This document shows, piece after piece, positions 35,726 through 50,559 of a stretch of 64,000 bases of DNA; within the stretch, counting starts at the first letter, position 1; the number at the start of each line of letters is the position of its first letter. Origin of the DNA: Phoebastria nigripes (taxonomy: Eukaryota; Chordata; Aves; Procellariiformes; Diomedeidae). Location of the stretch: NCBI GenBank assembly GCA_035582835.1, contig JAYKAV010003092.1, forward strand, positions 12,785-76,784. The letters are read 5' to 3'. The notes beneath the pieces were generated by a model. That model searched no databases. It worked only from the letters and a program-made list of their open reading frames with translations, and was not told where the DNA came from. A program made the position numbers and the translations under genes.

Positions 35726-38700
35726 TAATGCAGCAGTTAAAATTAAACAAGAATTAGATCTGATACTTAGGTGCAATGTTGCAATGAGCAACAAACTTCT
35801 AGAATTTACTTAGTTCATTCATAAAATCTTGCACTCTCTCCAATGAATTCTAGCTGAAGAACCAAAGAAAGCTCCATATTCAGGTAAAACTGTATTTCAG
35901 AAAGACTATATGATCGCAATAAATCTCAAATTCAACACAAAGAAAATTACATTATAAAGTGAGGCATTTTTCCAAAGCAAACTTATTTGAAGATCCAACT
36001 ACTATTACATACTCATACACGTATGAAATAAAACTTCTTAGGGTAGGAATAACTCTTTGGTCCCTGATTTACTAGCTCATTATTAAGAATATAATAACCA
36101 ATTAGAAAATAATAATAATGGAGTTGGCCCTAAAAGAGAAAGATAAGAAGGAAATATTACAGAAACTTTCACTCATTCTTTCACTATACTTTCACCATAT
36201 TTCTAAGAGATCACATTTTGCAATTGTCATATACCCATTTCTCAGCATTATTTAGTATTTGTAGAACATTTAGCACCCTCCTAAAATAGCTGACTTCGCT
36301 ATATCCAACAAAAACAGAAAAGATAATCTTCCTCCAAGAATGTTTACTATCTTAATCTTCCCTCTTAAAATGTTTACAGTCTGAGTATAAGATAAGGCAT
36401 GACAGCTGGCTACAGCCAGAATTAACACAATACATGGAAAATATGAGAGAGTTTTAGTCAGCATGAATGGCACTAAAATCAAGTCTACTAACTTTCTAAC
36501 AATTGTTGAGTTTTTAGCAGAGCAAAGACAACTGAACGGAAGATTATGAAGTATCTTTGTGGATAACTGTGGAAAACTAAATTTCTTCTTATATTTTTGA
36601 ATAGCCTGCAATGCAGATTTACGCAAACCTGTAAAGGCATCTCCAGAATGAAAATGCATAAGAAGTCACTATCTCTGCACTCCAGGTTTGGAATCACCAG
36701 AGACATCNCAGGAGAATGTTCATCAGCTCATCTCACAAGAAACTCTGTGCAGCTGACTCACAGGTATTAAAATTAAAGAAATAATATTGAAAGGTAACCA
36801 GTGATCTCACTTACTGAGAAAAGAGCACATTCCAGCTGAGTGAAAAAGTAAGAGCTTACAGTAAATACACCATATGTCTTCAAGCTTCATATGGCTTCAA
36901 CCCACAATACTTCCTGAATTAGGAGACTGACTCCAGTCTCACACTGTAGTGTAGAACTACTCTTTATTTTCCATTTTTCCCGTTGAGTGTAACAGGGATT
37001 TAGTGTCTTGTTTCAGTTCAGGAAATTTGGCATCATAACGAGCTGGTGAAATACCCAAAAAGGTCAACCTCATACCAGAACCTGAAATATTGATAGATGT
37101 GCTTTCAATATGTTTTCTTATCTGCTAGAAAGTTTCTCTCACATACTCATCACCCTTACATCATACATATCAGTCACCCTGTCAACATAATTTTTTGGGT
37201 TTGGATCATTCCAGATTCTGCTTGCCAGTGGAATAAACATCCCAGCATAGCCACTACATTAGAACTGCGGTTGTTGTCTTACAGCAGTTGAGACTTCACT
37301 TCTCCTTTTGATATGTAATATATAATAATATTTTAATATATCATAATATGTAATAAAACATTTACTTTCTGGAATTGTGAAAGAGGTACAAGCAAGCTAA
37401 GCTGCATAATGATAAGTGCCATTGGTTTGAAAGGCAACAGGCATAACGTTGTTTATAACTTGAATCTGCATTTTTGTACACATCAGGGTAGCATTGCACT
37501 CAGACGGGCATGCTTCAGAACTTCAATTTTTTCCACGAATTTTAACATTTGAAGGATCCCACAAGTGGTTATTTTGGTGTTTACATATGACTATCATTGA
37601 CCTCCTTCACCCCTGAAGGGCCTATAACATGTCATATACCTGCTGTAAAATATTTAAACTGCAGTTAAATTTTAGTGGCAAAAATTAACCTTGTTAATGA
37701 AGATTTTGCACATTTCAAAAAGACCCCCAAATGTGACAAATACGTGGTCAATTAGTGACCACTTTCTACTGTCTGCTTAACACCCTGCCCAGTGTCTCCA
37801 TATTCTATAGCACCAGTGTCTTTCAAGAGCTTCCTAAGCTTTTACTTTCTGCAATTCCCTGGTTCGTTCACTGTACAACTTCCATAAAGAATGGAAGATG
37901 CAAAGGACTTACAGAAAAGAGCCTGGGCTACAAAAAGGCCTGAAGCCTGGCAGACTGCCAGGGGAAAAAAGTCAGTGTAATTATATTATCATGCATGCAT
38001 ATAAAGAAAATAGAAAGTTACAATAATACTTTTGATTCTAGCATTTCCCAGTAAGTGCAAACATAGAAATCTTCACAAAGTTGNTTTTTTTTTTCTATTA
38101 AAAAAAGGAAACCTACAATATAATACATATTTCTACTCATTCCAAGTCATCCACACACTTCTGCTGATGTGCAGAAGCAGCAGCAGCATAATGCAACGTG
38201 TAGTCCCTTAAGCTGGTATGTCTGTCTGACAACAGAAGACAGCCAACCATTCTTCCACTGGGTTTAGAGGTTATTTTTTATAAAGCAAAGGAATCCTTGA
38301 TCCCACAAAACCTGGATTAATTTTCAGGCTGTGCAGAACAAAGTTTTTACCACTCTTCTTCCCTTCAGTTTCTCCTCCCCCAGCTTCTGTTCTTACCAAG
38401 CTTCTATCTCTACTAAGGCTGTGTCTCTTTAACAGCCCTGAACTCAGTCCCATGTCCAAAGCCTAATCCAACTCTTTCCTTTGGCACTTACTCATGATCT
38501 AGAGCCAACTTTAGCTTCAGTTCCTGCCTTGTATCCTTCCTCACTCCTGCCTAGGCCCTCTCCCGAGGCACACAATTTTTGACTATCACACAACATCCCT
38601 AGCTCTTGCTTCTCATTTTGTCTTGTTTCTAAACCATGTACATTCTGCTATCATCTACTTCCCACTCACATATCTTGCTATTAACTAGTCCTTCCACCTT

Positions 38701-41700
38701 TCCACAATTCTAGTGTATTCCTTTAGGGCCATATTTTTTTTTTTTTAATATGAAACTGTAATTAAAAATTGTTTTCATTTTGAAACTATTTGATCAATCA
38801 TTTATCTTCAAATTCATTCCACTGTTAGCAGTTCTTATCTCATATTGTAGTATCCAAAAATATGCTTTCTGGAATAATCATGTCTATAAACTGACATTTA
38901 CACCTCTTTTTTTGTAAATATCACCTTTTTCCTTCCATTGTCTCAAAGCAATAACTGATCTCTACTTAATGCTATGACATAACTAAAAATGCATAAAGGA
39001 AAATTTCCAGTATCCTTTGTATCTTTGACACTATAGGCAACAGAGATATCAGTTTTGTGACTAGCTAGACAAGCCAGACAAACTGTCTCTGCCACATATA
39101 TTTTGTTTGTCAATTGTTACATTCTTATCTACTCATATTCCACTAACTTTAAGCTGTAGTGGTGAGAATACGTCAGATGAAGTTACAGGTGACAAGCTCC
39201 CTCTTTTTTCTTTACTATTAATACAATAGTAGGATGGTGTTTAATGGAGATTATTTCAACAGCTACTCTAGTTTACTGTTGTACATTAGAAAATAATGCA
39301 AGACAACAGCAATGGACATCTTTCTCATTCACATTCACAGTGGACAATGAAAGCCCGTAAGCTTTCATTTTTTAAATAAGTCTGGGTCAAATAATTCCAT
39401 CTCTTAAATAAAAATAAAATACTATGCTGAGTTATTTATTTTAAGCTTCAACTGCTGTATGGCCAACAGCCTGCATGCCTTTGCCATCTGCACAGCATGC
39501 AACATTTTTCTGTTCGGCTCCAGCAAGAGCCTAAGCACAAACTTCATGCTATAAAATAAAATGAGAAGGATGAGAAGTCTTGGATACCTATTAATAATTT
39601 CAAATAAAGGGTAGATGTCAGACACAGAAGTATTGCCCAGGCGTACCCTGTATTAGGTGGCTTCTCAGTAATATGCCATCTTGCATGGTCTTCCTTATGA
39701 CACAGAAGGATATGTGGTATGATCAGAAAGAATGAAGAAGGATCAGGCTGACACTTCCTCAACACTGGAAGGCAACACTCTGCAACACACAGTCACCTGG
39801 TTTTTAGCTCCAAAAGAAGTTAAAAAGCATGTTTTCAGAGATCTCTTGATCATTACTTCAGTATAAAACTGAAGCAATGGTTAAGGCGTAACACTCTCCA
39901 TTAAGGATTACATATTTACATTTTGTAACTGAGAGCTTAAGCAATTAGAAACCACATTTCTACTAATTCTACTAGTACTTACTCCTTAAAATGAAGCTTA
40001 GGAGGTAACTCACAAAACATAGCAACTTGTAGCCTTTATATTTTTCAGCTGACAAAAAAGCAGCCCATTCACAAATTAACAGTTAACCTTTTCAGACATA
40101 CGTCACTTCTTTTTTCCACATGGGAGGAATTTGTTTCCAAAAAGCTAAATCTAGCACAATTTGTATTAAGCACAACCAGCTACAGACACTAGAAATTATT
40201 TCAGCCCAATTCGGTTATTCACAAATTAGTAACAATAATAATAAAGTACAGGCAAATTGAACACTATTTGAAATAACCCTCCTTCTAACAAGCTGGTACA
40301 GCCTTTAAAGAAGCCCCCAAAAAGCTTGGCATATGTATACAAAGTAAAGTGTTTCATATTTCTAGCTGGGCTTTCAACTGCTTTCAGAATCACTGCCTTG
40401 TTACAGTCTCCGAAGGAAACAAATTTGTAGTGCATCTTCCTTTGGTCTCTCTCATTTCAGTTTTTGTAATTTCACACAGCTAGTAAATGTAACATTATAA
40501 AAACCTTTGAAGTAAGTCTTTCATTACAAAGTTACTTGTAGGTTTTCTGATTTTAGTGAAGTCCTCTCAATGAGGCTTGAAAAATAATTTTATTAGAATG
40601 TGGACCCTATAATTAAGCTCCATGAGATTCNAGTAGTTTAGGTAATTGACTTTTCATTAAAGTTTTCATCATCTGTCACCAAGCCACAATTACAATGAAA
40701 ACTAATCTGAGTTGCACACTAATTCCCGAAAAAGGATTTAGGATTGCATATAGGTCTTCAGCATTGTCTGGATATTTTAACTACAAAAATCTAAATCTAA
40801 GAGATATTTGTTTTAATCTTTTTTTTTTTTTTCCCCTTTGCAGGACATCTTTCTGAGAGTTTTGTAACCTGACCTTTTGTTTTCAGTTCAATTCTTTACA
40901 ATAATACTGATTATAATGCTGTCCAGAAAGTCCTATCTGAAGTGTATCACGTTTACAAGGTTGATCTTATTACAGACTCAAAAAATGTATTTAAAAGACA
41001 AACAATTATCACAAACTTCAATGACTTTGTAAAACCAATTTAAAAAAAAAAAAAAAATCTAAGAAACAATCCTTATTACAACACTGTTCCTCAGGTGCAG
41101 TATTGTGTTATACTAGGGGCTCTGTTACTGGTAGAAAATATTTATTTATTTATTTCAAAGCTTATCCAAATGCAAAGAGCTTCTAGATCCTTAAATTAAG
41201 AATTCAAATGCAATTTCCATGACTGTCAAGGAAATTTAACAGATCACAGTTACACTGCTTGAATTTGTTATGTAGAAATAAATATATTAGGAATCTTATT
41301 TTAAAAAAGAAGTTGCAAGTTTGCATAAAAAGGCCTGTATTTGAATTACTATTTTTTAAGAAATATAAGGAAATAATTTTCACAGAACGTGAAAAATAGT
41401 ACAGAAAGTCTTACGTGCACCAGTCTTTGTTTCCTTGATTTTAATAATATTGAGTTTTTAAAAGCTGTGAAATGGTAATAATAGACATAATTTTTTTAAC
41501 ATAACAACTTCTAAAATAACCCACAGGGAAGTCCAATACCTCTGTTTTCCACATCACCTCCCATCAAATGAAGAGACAGAAACCATTCCCCTTTGAGTAG
41601 TAACAATGAATTATAAAACCTCTGGCCCTATTTAATATGATGGCACATTAACTGTTTTCTTTTCTGTCAGTACCTGTTTGGTTGTATCTTAACAAGAATA

Positions 41701-44700
41701 CCCGGTTNAACAAGTTTTCATATGCACAATATTCACAAATCAAAAAAGCATTGATATGTAAGTAATTTTTTTTTAACACAAGACCAGCAGAAGCTGATAG
41801 ACACTGAAATACGAATACTACATGGCATTATCCAGAATTTTTAATATATTTTCCAGTAACTGCTGCAAAAATAAATAAATGTAAGAGTCATGCGAAGTAC
41901 ATGTTTTTGACAGAAAACATTAGCAATGCAAATGTGCATAAGGGTCTAGACTCTGAACCCCGTACTTCAGTCAAATCAGTACCTTTTTCTTTACATAGGT
42001 CCACTAATTGCAGTGAGGCTTTCTATGTATGATGCTATTCAACACTAGTAACACCACCCCAATCTAGCCTTAGGAATTAATGGTTAAGTAAAATATACTT
42101 CATCTACTTATATAAAGTCTGTACAAAATCACCATGATTGTTAAGAGGGCTGAAAATTACCCTTTAAACATGGTACTTAAGACATGAAGCCANGCTCTGG
42201 TTTCAGTTATGCCCTGTGTTGGTACTCATCCGCGTTCGCTCAGAGCTGCAGAGCTCATTGCTTCACGGGAGAATGACAGTCTGCTGTATGTTTCAAAGTT
42301 AAGTCTGTGTGTTTCAAAACAGTGATGAAATGCTATGCAGAAATTAGTAAAAANGTAGTTCCTACAACTACCATTGTGAGGCTAAACTCTATTGCACTCC
42401 TCTACTTGTGAAACCAAACCTATAATAAGCCTATAAGCTAAAAGCTATCTATGGAGTCAATATTTCTTAAGATCCAATTAGAATTAGAATAAATCCATTA
42501 ATAGTTCTTTTATAATAGCACTTAGCTTGTTAAAAGACATAAAAGGTTTGGCTCCCTTGGGCCACTTTACAATGGCAGTACATTTACAGATGAGAAAACA
42601 CTACCCACCTGAAGAAGGACAAAACCTAGTTCAAAGTGTACACCACCGTGTCNTTTCCTATTTCATTTCCCATTTTATTTCTACAACTCAGACCTATTAC
42701 AAACCAAATTTTAAATAGTGGAATATTTCTATTACGGAGGGATGCAATGCTGTTCAACTTTAGTTGTGTTTTAAAACCACCATTATCCCTGGACATAAAC
42801 TCCACTGCTACTACCACCTATTAATAAACCAAAATAATTCTCACTGAAGATATGTAAGTGCCTAGATGAAATAGATAAACAACAATTTCATTTTTTCCAA
42901 TTGTTCGCCATTGTGCACACTTCTGCACTTTGGAAATTTATTAGTATCTAATGAAAAAAAAACCATGGATGAGGCAACTTTGCAAGTGAAATAGAGTTAA
43001 CTTACAAAGTTTTGAAATTTATGTTCAATTTACAATGCATCTATAGACACTCCCATATACATATATCTGCATTATAAAATAAAGCCAGAGAATAAATAAT
43101 CTGAGACACACTGAGCTAGACAACCACTGGTATGCACAGGAAATGACAGTGTGTCCTTTCTCTAGATGATAAATTCAAATCCAGCCACATAAGCAGGAAA
43201 TGAACATTACAAATGTCTCATAGCTGCTGACGGTTACCTGTATAAAATCAGTGGATCATTTTAGTATGTCCCTTAATGTAATTTATTTCCGTGAAGAAAC
43301 CAGCTATCCTCATTAGCCATTTCTGACACCTATACGACCAGAGGTGAAGGACTAAAATGCAACTAGAACCAATTTTTGCAGAACATCTTCTTGAGGCACT
43401 GAAATAATGTAAGTTTGAAACATCGCATTTCAGTCAGAAGTATTATTAACCCCACCATAATATAATGACAGTAGCAGTGGTCATGACATGATAAAGAACA
43501 CACAGGCAAAATTAATTTTCTATGCTGGTATGCTTCAGGAACAAAACATTAGTGCTTAATGGTCTTAAACAAAAATTACATTGTGAAGCTTGATGTAAGC
43601 ACACATGAGTTGAAATGAAAATAGAAACAATTTCCTTTCAAAAGATAAGATTTGGTGTGGGTACTATGGCAATAAAATTGTATGTCTATGTATTATCAAA
43701 TTTGTTTCCAAACAACACATTAAAGAATATGCATGTTCCACTTCATAACCACTATTTGCAGCTGTGCAGGTTTTCTCATAGTGAGTACAACTGTGTGTAA
43801 TGTGAAGGTTCAGACAGGATTTCTACTCCCGCACAGTGTGCAACAGTGAATCTTAACACTAGCAAGTAAATTAGATTTATGACAAAATGTACTAAGAAAG
43901 TCAAGCTTGATTTACTTCAGAAGAAGAAATATGCTTACTGTGCCAAATATATTTTTAAGGTTTCTCCAATTCCAATCCAATTAAATTAATTGCGGTTCAG
44001 CTAAAAACACACTGACTACCTTAATTTTGGTGCAACATTTAAATGCAGTGGGTATCTTCACAATTTATTTCCTGTAGGATGTCCTGATTCTACCCGTTCC
44101 TATCACTAGTGGGTTTTGTTGTTGGTTTTTTAATTTTATTTTATTTTCACATTTTCCACCAATGGATAGAAAAGACAGCAACCTATAATACATTTCCTCA
44201 AAATCAAGGCAGAGTGAGGATGATTATTCAAACAGAAACACTCAGCGACTTCTTGCTACTGTACATTTCTGCTGTGAGTATCCACAGCTGTAATTTCTAT
44301 TCATAAAACNCACTGTCATTATTTTACACAGAATAACACACTTGCTGTGAACATGTTAACTCATGCTGATTCATGATAACAGTATTTTATTATTGCCTGA
44401 TGACAGCAATGAACTTTCACCACTTCTGTGATCAAGCCTCAATGTTTTTCTGGACATAACACTTATTTGATTTGTATTTTACTTTAAAACATTCAGGATC
44501 AAGTAAGGATGGGACAAATTCAACACCCCATCAGAATTCAAAACAATAAAAAGGTATGATCAAAAATGTGATTTTAATGAAGAGTTTCTAAGCCCGGTAG
44601 AAGCAATACTGCGTATGAAATACTGCATGTCAGTAAATGCAAATATACGCATTGCTTTAAAAGCAGGAACCTACTGTTACATCTAAACATTTGTCTGCTA

Positions 44701-44795
44701 TGAAATGCACTGTCTTTTCAAATGACTTAGTTCACCCAGCTGAGAATAAATAAACATAATCTTGAAAATAAATAGTCATGGCCAATACCAAAATT

Positions 44796-44808
44796 AAAAA
44801 AAAAAAAA

Positions 44809-44843
<35 letters not shown>
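44796..44843. repeat. A run followed by GA microsatellite
   Basis: Fourteen A, then about seventeen GA units with one early interruption (GAGT). A dinucleotide microsatellite that is likely to be length-polymorphic. Confidence 0.95.
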
Positions 44844-44846
<3 letters not shown>

Positions 44847-45702
44847 TAACATTATGATGCTACCACTCATGGGAATCCAGCTTCATTACAATCATCATTG
44901 TGTCTGCCTTTGTCCTTGGTATGCTCTCCTTTCATGCATGCTGTGCTTTCCTTCCTCACTGCATTAATCACTGTCCACAGTTGGTACGATTTAGCTGTGG
45001 TTCTGTTAAGAATATCACAGACTGTTCAAAATTCAAGAACTACAACAGTAATTATGAATTAAACAGAGTTTAATAACACAGTACAAATCCTTACAAAATC
45101 TTAGTCTTAACTTCCAATATGCAAAAATGCTACGTAATTCTATATACTCTATATGTCATTTTTTGGAAGGTATCTGTTAAAAATAATTGTGCTCTTGAAC
45201 TTACAGTGGTCGTCAGTGACACGTTACACACTTAACTAAAAATGGTATTTTATGATTTTACCAACAATCCCTATCTTTATTTTCTAATTAAACTTCACTA
45301 TTCCCATGTATGACTAAATGGGCCTTGGTAACTTCTGATGTAACTTCTGATAGAAAAGCCATTAGCTTCTGTGGTAAAAAGTCAAATAGTGCTTTATTTC
45401 CTTAACTTCTGTATGTCCTTGTCAGTCTGCTTATTAAAAAACAGCTAAGAAATTTGCAAGCAGAGCTTGCAAGAATAAATAAGCCTCTCCCGGCAAATCC
45501 CTCAACCTTTATATGCAAACCTACATGCAACTGAAAGTGTCTACAAGCTGTCTTTCCCCCTCTTTTTGTCTCTTTCTCATACACACACAGAGGCACATAC
45601 ACAAGTCAAAAACTTCAGTACAGCTCTTCTCAATAAAATAACTCAGAAAAATACACCCATTTAAAGAACTAAAGGTGCAAAAAGTACCTGATCTAACAGA
45701 AA

Positions 45703-45722
45703 TATGTATGTATGTATATATA
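45703..45722. repeat. TATG microsatellite, short
   Basis: ATGTATGTATGTATATATAG, a short tetranucleotide repeat grading into TA. Confidence 0.8.
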
Positions 45723-46465
45723 GTAATTAAAAAAAACCAGGAATTTATTTAATTATTAGTGAATTCCAATTTTCTCACTCTCATACTGCTACAAGTTTTC
45801 CTTGCTATGTAGCTAACAACAGGGCTACCCATGGAAGACGATTGAACCTTGTGTTCAAGTAATTAACACAATTCTCTTCATATACATATGTGAAGAGTGT
45901 TTTATCAGTAAAGTGCCGCAATGCTTATAGCAAGATGTTATTATTCTGGTCAGAATTTTTATTTTATCTGACTCTGCCTTCATTATCACCCGCATATATA
46001 ACACCACAACCAGTAAAAATGGAAGATAATGTAAAAGGGACAAGATTTCTCCAGGAAAAAATTGCTTATTTTTTCCTAGCAACAGGAAACAGGCTTTTAA
46101 TTATCTACATTCTCACATCAACTTCCAACTAACACATAATGTAATCGATACAGTGAGAAAACATGTTAGATTATACATTTACCCACACTCAGTTTCATCA
46201 AAAAAATAACGAAGCTTCACGTTCCCCTTCAAAAATATAGTCTACATAGCAATCACTTTTAAAATAGCATGACAGCTGTTTTGGGGATGTTGGTTTTTTT
46301 AACATAATTCAAACGGTATACAGTCTCATCATGGGACCCAGAAGAAGTATTATCTTTGTGCCCTTTTGGTACACCATCCAATAAAAAGTCACTCTGTACT
46401 TCCTACAGAGTTCCACACATTAATTCATTTTTAAGGCACTGTTAATGTTAGCAATACAGAGACCG

Positions 46466-46720
46466 TTGGCCAGACACACTGTGGCTCAGTCCTGTGATCC
46501 ATTTATGGGCTCTGTTGGGCAACGAGGGGGGCAACCTGATGGTCTCCATCTCCTCTCCCACCACTCAAGTTCTACTATCTAACACCCCAATACCTCCTGC
46601 TGAGGCTCAAGGCTCATTAGCCTTCTCCATCCCATAACTCCAAGTACTGGCAACTTGATCATCTTACCACACTCAACACTGCCTGTTGGAAAGCTCATCA
46701 GACTTACCAATACACCTCAA
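46466..46720. other. Moderately GC-rich block of unknown origin
   Basis: Less AT-rich than the surroundings, with CCGTTGGCCAGACACACTGT, GGGCAACGAGGGGGGCAACC and CTGCTGAGGCTCAAGGCTCA. No coding or repeat identity recognised. Possibly an old, unlisted repeat or a retrocopy remnant. Confidence 0.3.
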
Positions 46721-47418
46721 CAAAACATAGCTTTCTGCTGATGTTATGAAGGTGATAAAAAAAAGTCATGGATGACTCTCCAGTCACTATTTCCTCTTCA
46801 GATTTCTAACAGGACAAATACTTACCAGACAAGCCTTAGTCGTCACTAAAAGGAAGGACTCTCTCACTGAACCCGTTCTAACTTTCNACCCTGGGAAGAC
46901 CACACAGATGTACCAAGCAGTAATAATCATCACTTATCTTACCACTGAGAAATCTCATGCATGCACCTAAATAAATAGCAAAATGGGTGCCTTAGAGAAA
47001 AATCATGGGGGGGAAATAATTTTTAGAAAAGACTAATACAGAGGGGAAAACAATATATAGTTTCCAGAATATATTAACATATGTCTAAGTCAGTTAATTT
47101 TTGGTTGCCAGTTCATACATTCCATATAAAAAATAGTGTTAACTTTCCCCTTACTTTTTGTTGAGTTACCCCATCTTCATAGATGTGCAGATGTAACCCC
47201 TGACTGACTCTCTGAAAGGTATCAAAAAGCTATCAAATAGCACATCCAGATCCTAGAAACAGTAAATATTTGAAGCTGTCTCCTTCAGAACAAAAAGATA
47301 TTCTTAAGCCCTTCACCAATAGCTTGCATTTCCCAACTTCACCATCTCTAAAAAACAGATTAGAAAGTATGTCTCTTGAAAGAATTCAGTTCCTAATCCA
47401 GTACTGCAAAAACAAAAA

Positions 47419-47420
<2 letters not shown>

Positions 47421-47451
<31 letters not shown>
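47421..47451. repeat. A run, 31 nt, preceded by CAAAAA units
   Basis: Homopolymer A tract after AAAAACAAAAAC. Its lysine codons inflate a spurious open frame at 47270-47521. Confidence 0.95.
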
Positions 47452-47453
<2 letters not shown>

Positions 47454-49951
47454 TGCAACAGCTTTTCCTCATGGTTCCTCCCAGGTCCCAACTCAGTATG
47501 AAAAATGAAGAATTTGACTGACCCTTAAATAATTATGATAAATATTTCTGGATGAGAAGTTCCATTATTCACACACAGTGTCTGGGCGCCGATGATATAG
47601 TGTTACTAGTGACCATTCTGCTAGAACTACAGTAATTTTTCATGTGCATGGCATCTTGAAAGGATGGCAGAAATTTGCAGCTGCTCTGCAGTTGATCATA
47701 TACAGTCACATGAGTCCTTCTCATGAGAGAGCCCTCACTGCCCCTGTTCTATTGCCCAAAGCTTTACCTAACATTTCCTAGCAAACAATAACTGCTCTCT
47801 ACAAGTATGGGCCTTTCCTACATCCCACCAAAAGACACTACCCATTGCATCAGCAACACTACTGGAGTCAGGCAGTCAATGTTACAATGCAAGTAACTTC
47901 GATAGGGATGTGTGATGCCTTGGGGAGAAAAAACAACACAACTAGATACAAAGCTCTCCTTGGTAGCTGTCCAAACAAAAATGATGATAAAATTAGTTTA
48001 GAAAGACTATGAAACTTCATAAGCAGGTGCTTTGGAGTGTAAGACCCTGGACAAAAGCCATTTAGGACCTCAAGCATCTGGGCAATACTTAAGGCACTGG
48101 GTACTACCTGACTTGTAGTCACTGTAAAATCCCTCATGTGCTGGAGTTNGATAGTGATGGATGCATGGAGTCAGAACAACTGCTCCATCCTTGACTCCAT
48201 ATACACATCCATTTGCATTTAATGCCATGATCTTGCCTCAAATACGTGGGAGATCACTTCAGTTCTGGAAGAAAATGACTTATGGTAGGCAAACACATGA
48301 GTAGAAACATGAGAATTGTGCAAAGAATACTACAGTTCGAATTTCAAGTCTGTTGCTCCTCTCCTTGTTGGATCTAATGAACACTGACACAACTACGTAA
48401 GTGATCGATTTCAGCTGAACTAAAGTGTATTTACAATGAGGCTGAGACCTTAAAACATTGATACAGTCTTATTAGTCATAAAATGTTTCTCTTTTGTCAT
48501 GGAAGTACTTACCCTCATTGCCACACTGTCCAGCAATTTTATTGCAAATAAAATTCACAATGTTCCCAATGCTCCCTCTGACTCTGACTAGAATTTTCAT
48601 AATTGTTTTAGGCAATTTTTTTCTGGTTTACATAAAAAAGATCATCAGAAGAGTAGTTTAGTTTAATTTATAAAACATATGATCAAAGGAGCTGGACATC
48701 TGAAATAAATGTTTCACCAGTCACCTCTCTGCTTACAGTAGAAATCTGTCATGATAATCAAAAGAGAATATTGCAAAAGCAATTGTTGAGGAACACCTCA
48801 TATCTTTCCTATGTGGAAGAGGGGCTAACTTGTATTTAAGCATTCATATAAAACAGTCAAGCTAGTTTTCTTTTAAATTTCTAGTGCAGGAATACCATCA
48901 GTACACAGTCTAGCTTCCATCATTGCCAAGTTGAGTAACAAATTGAGAGAAACTTCTCCAACCACTGAATGAGAATTCATACTTGTTCACCACCAAGAGG
49001 CAGAAAGACATTCTTGTCACTTCTAAATCCTTATCCAAAATCACAGGAACAGAAACAAAATTATTTGGAGCTAGCTACAACTTTTCATTCCTCTAGAGCA
49101 ATATGAAATGTGAGGAGAAAATATGCCTTCATAGAATTTTGCCAAAGAATCAGGTAAAGAATCATATTCACAGCAAGGAGAAAAGTGCTACCAACAGAGG
49201 GAAAAAACCTAAAACAAAAATCTGTCCTACAGGATAGACATGCAACTTTTTAATCATAAGTCCACATTTTAAACCATACTCGATATTTACACTGTGTTTT
49301 GATCCAAGGGTTAGGAACTGCAGTTATGCTAAAGAGCTCTTATGAATGATAACTTTATTCAAACCATTCACAATGAGGGTTTTCATTCAGAGAATTTTTC
49401 TGTACTTTGTGGACAATTAATGTGCATATGTTAAGACTGCCATAAATACCAACTTTTTAACACCAGAAACACATGTTGCTGAATCAGAAAAAAAGAATTC
49501 TGTATACTGTAAGTAAAGCTTTCAGAGTAGTTACTCCTCAAGGCTTTGATTACTTAGTTACCTTTATTTACAATACTTCAAAATAACCTCCATAGCACTT
49601 TGCAAGATACCAGTCTGAGCACTTAAAAGTTATACCTATACCTGAAATTTACAAGGCAAAACATTTCTAGAGCTGTGAAGATAAAAGAAAGACATACAAA
49701 TACAAATGGAATGAGTAGAAGGTGGAAAAGAATATTCTTGTAATGATATGGAAACAGAGAGTGTATACATTAAAAATCCTTTTAATAAGCCTGATAACCT
49801 GCATCCTCCTACACATTCCTTGACAAAGACATATGGAAAGGCTTTGAAGCTAAATGAATACAAAGAAGCTCTCCACAAAATCATCAGGTCAAAAATGTCA
49901 TAATTTGTGTAAACAGGCAAATACAAAGAAAAAGTATTCCTGAACGTCGTC

Positions 49952-50002
49952 TTTTTTTTTTTTTTTTTTTTTTTTTGTCTTTTTTTTTTTTTTTTTTTTT
50001 TT
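49952..50002. repeat. Two T runs separated by GTC
   Basis: T tracts at 49952-49976 and 49980-50002 with a GTC interruption. Simple sequence. Confidence 0.95.
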
Positions 50003-50440
50003 AAATAATGTACAAAGAAGGTGTAACATATGTTTTTATATCCCCCAAAGAAGGGATACCAAGGGTTGCATGATGGATTTTACATAAAAAGACTCACTGG
50101 TAACCAATATACTACCAGAACAGTGAAATTACAAACATCAAAATACGAAAACTGGAATTTTTACTTGGACAACGTAAGCATGGAGCTGTTTGTTGGGATA
50201 TTTTGTTTAATACCTTTTCTAATTTCTCGTCAAGAACTAGAAGTCAGATGTTAAGTAATATTTAAACTTCTAATCTAGGAATCTTTCTCTGAATACCTAC
50301 TAGTAATAAACTTGAAGCAAGACAGAAGGACCAGAAGCTGGCATTAAGTCTCATTTCTACTAATCAGAGACTGGTTTAAGCTCTGCACATTTCTGTAAGT
50401 GCTAAATGCAAAATTTTATTCAGAAGCTGAAAATGTGCAG

Positions 50441-50459
50441 ACACACACACACACACACA
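50441..50459. repeat. AC microsatellite
   Basis: About nine AC units, forty bases before the G run. Confidence 0.95.
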
Positions 50460-50498
50460 AAGAGGCAAAGAGAAGGGGCAGATTTCCAAAATCCCATT

Positions 50499-50559
50499 GG
50501 GGGGGGGGGGGGGGGGGGGAGGGGGGGAGGGGGGGGGGGGGGGGGGGGGGGGGGCGGGG
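50499..50559 (+). repeat. G run, 61 nt with three interruptions
   Basis: G tracts of 21, 7, 26 and 4 bases, separated by A (50520), A (50528) and C (50555). On the plus strand this can fold into several G-quadruplexes, and on the PTPRD-sense strand it is a C run. It generates spurious polyglycine and polyproline frames on both strands, which should not be annotated. Confidence 0.95.

Noticed and set aside
36270..36659. 129-codon minus-strand frame
   Set aside because: AT-rich, no domain recognised, overlaps another minus-strand frame in a different phase; most likely chance.
47270..47521. 83-codon open frame with a lysine block
   Set aside because: Passes through an A run; no similarity to a known protein.
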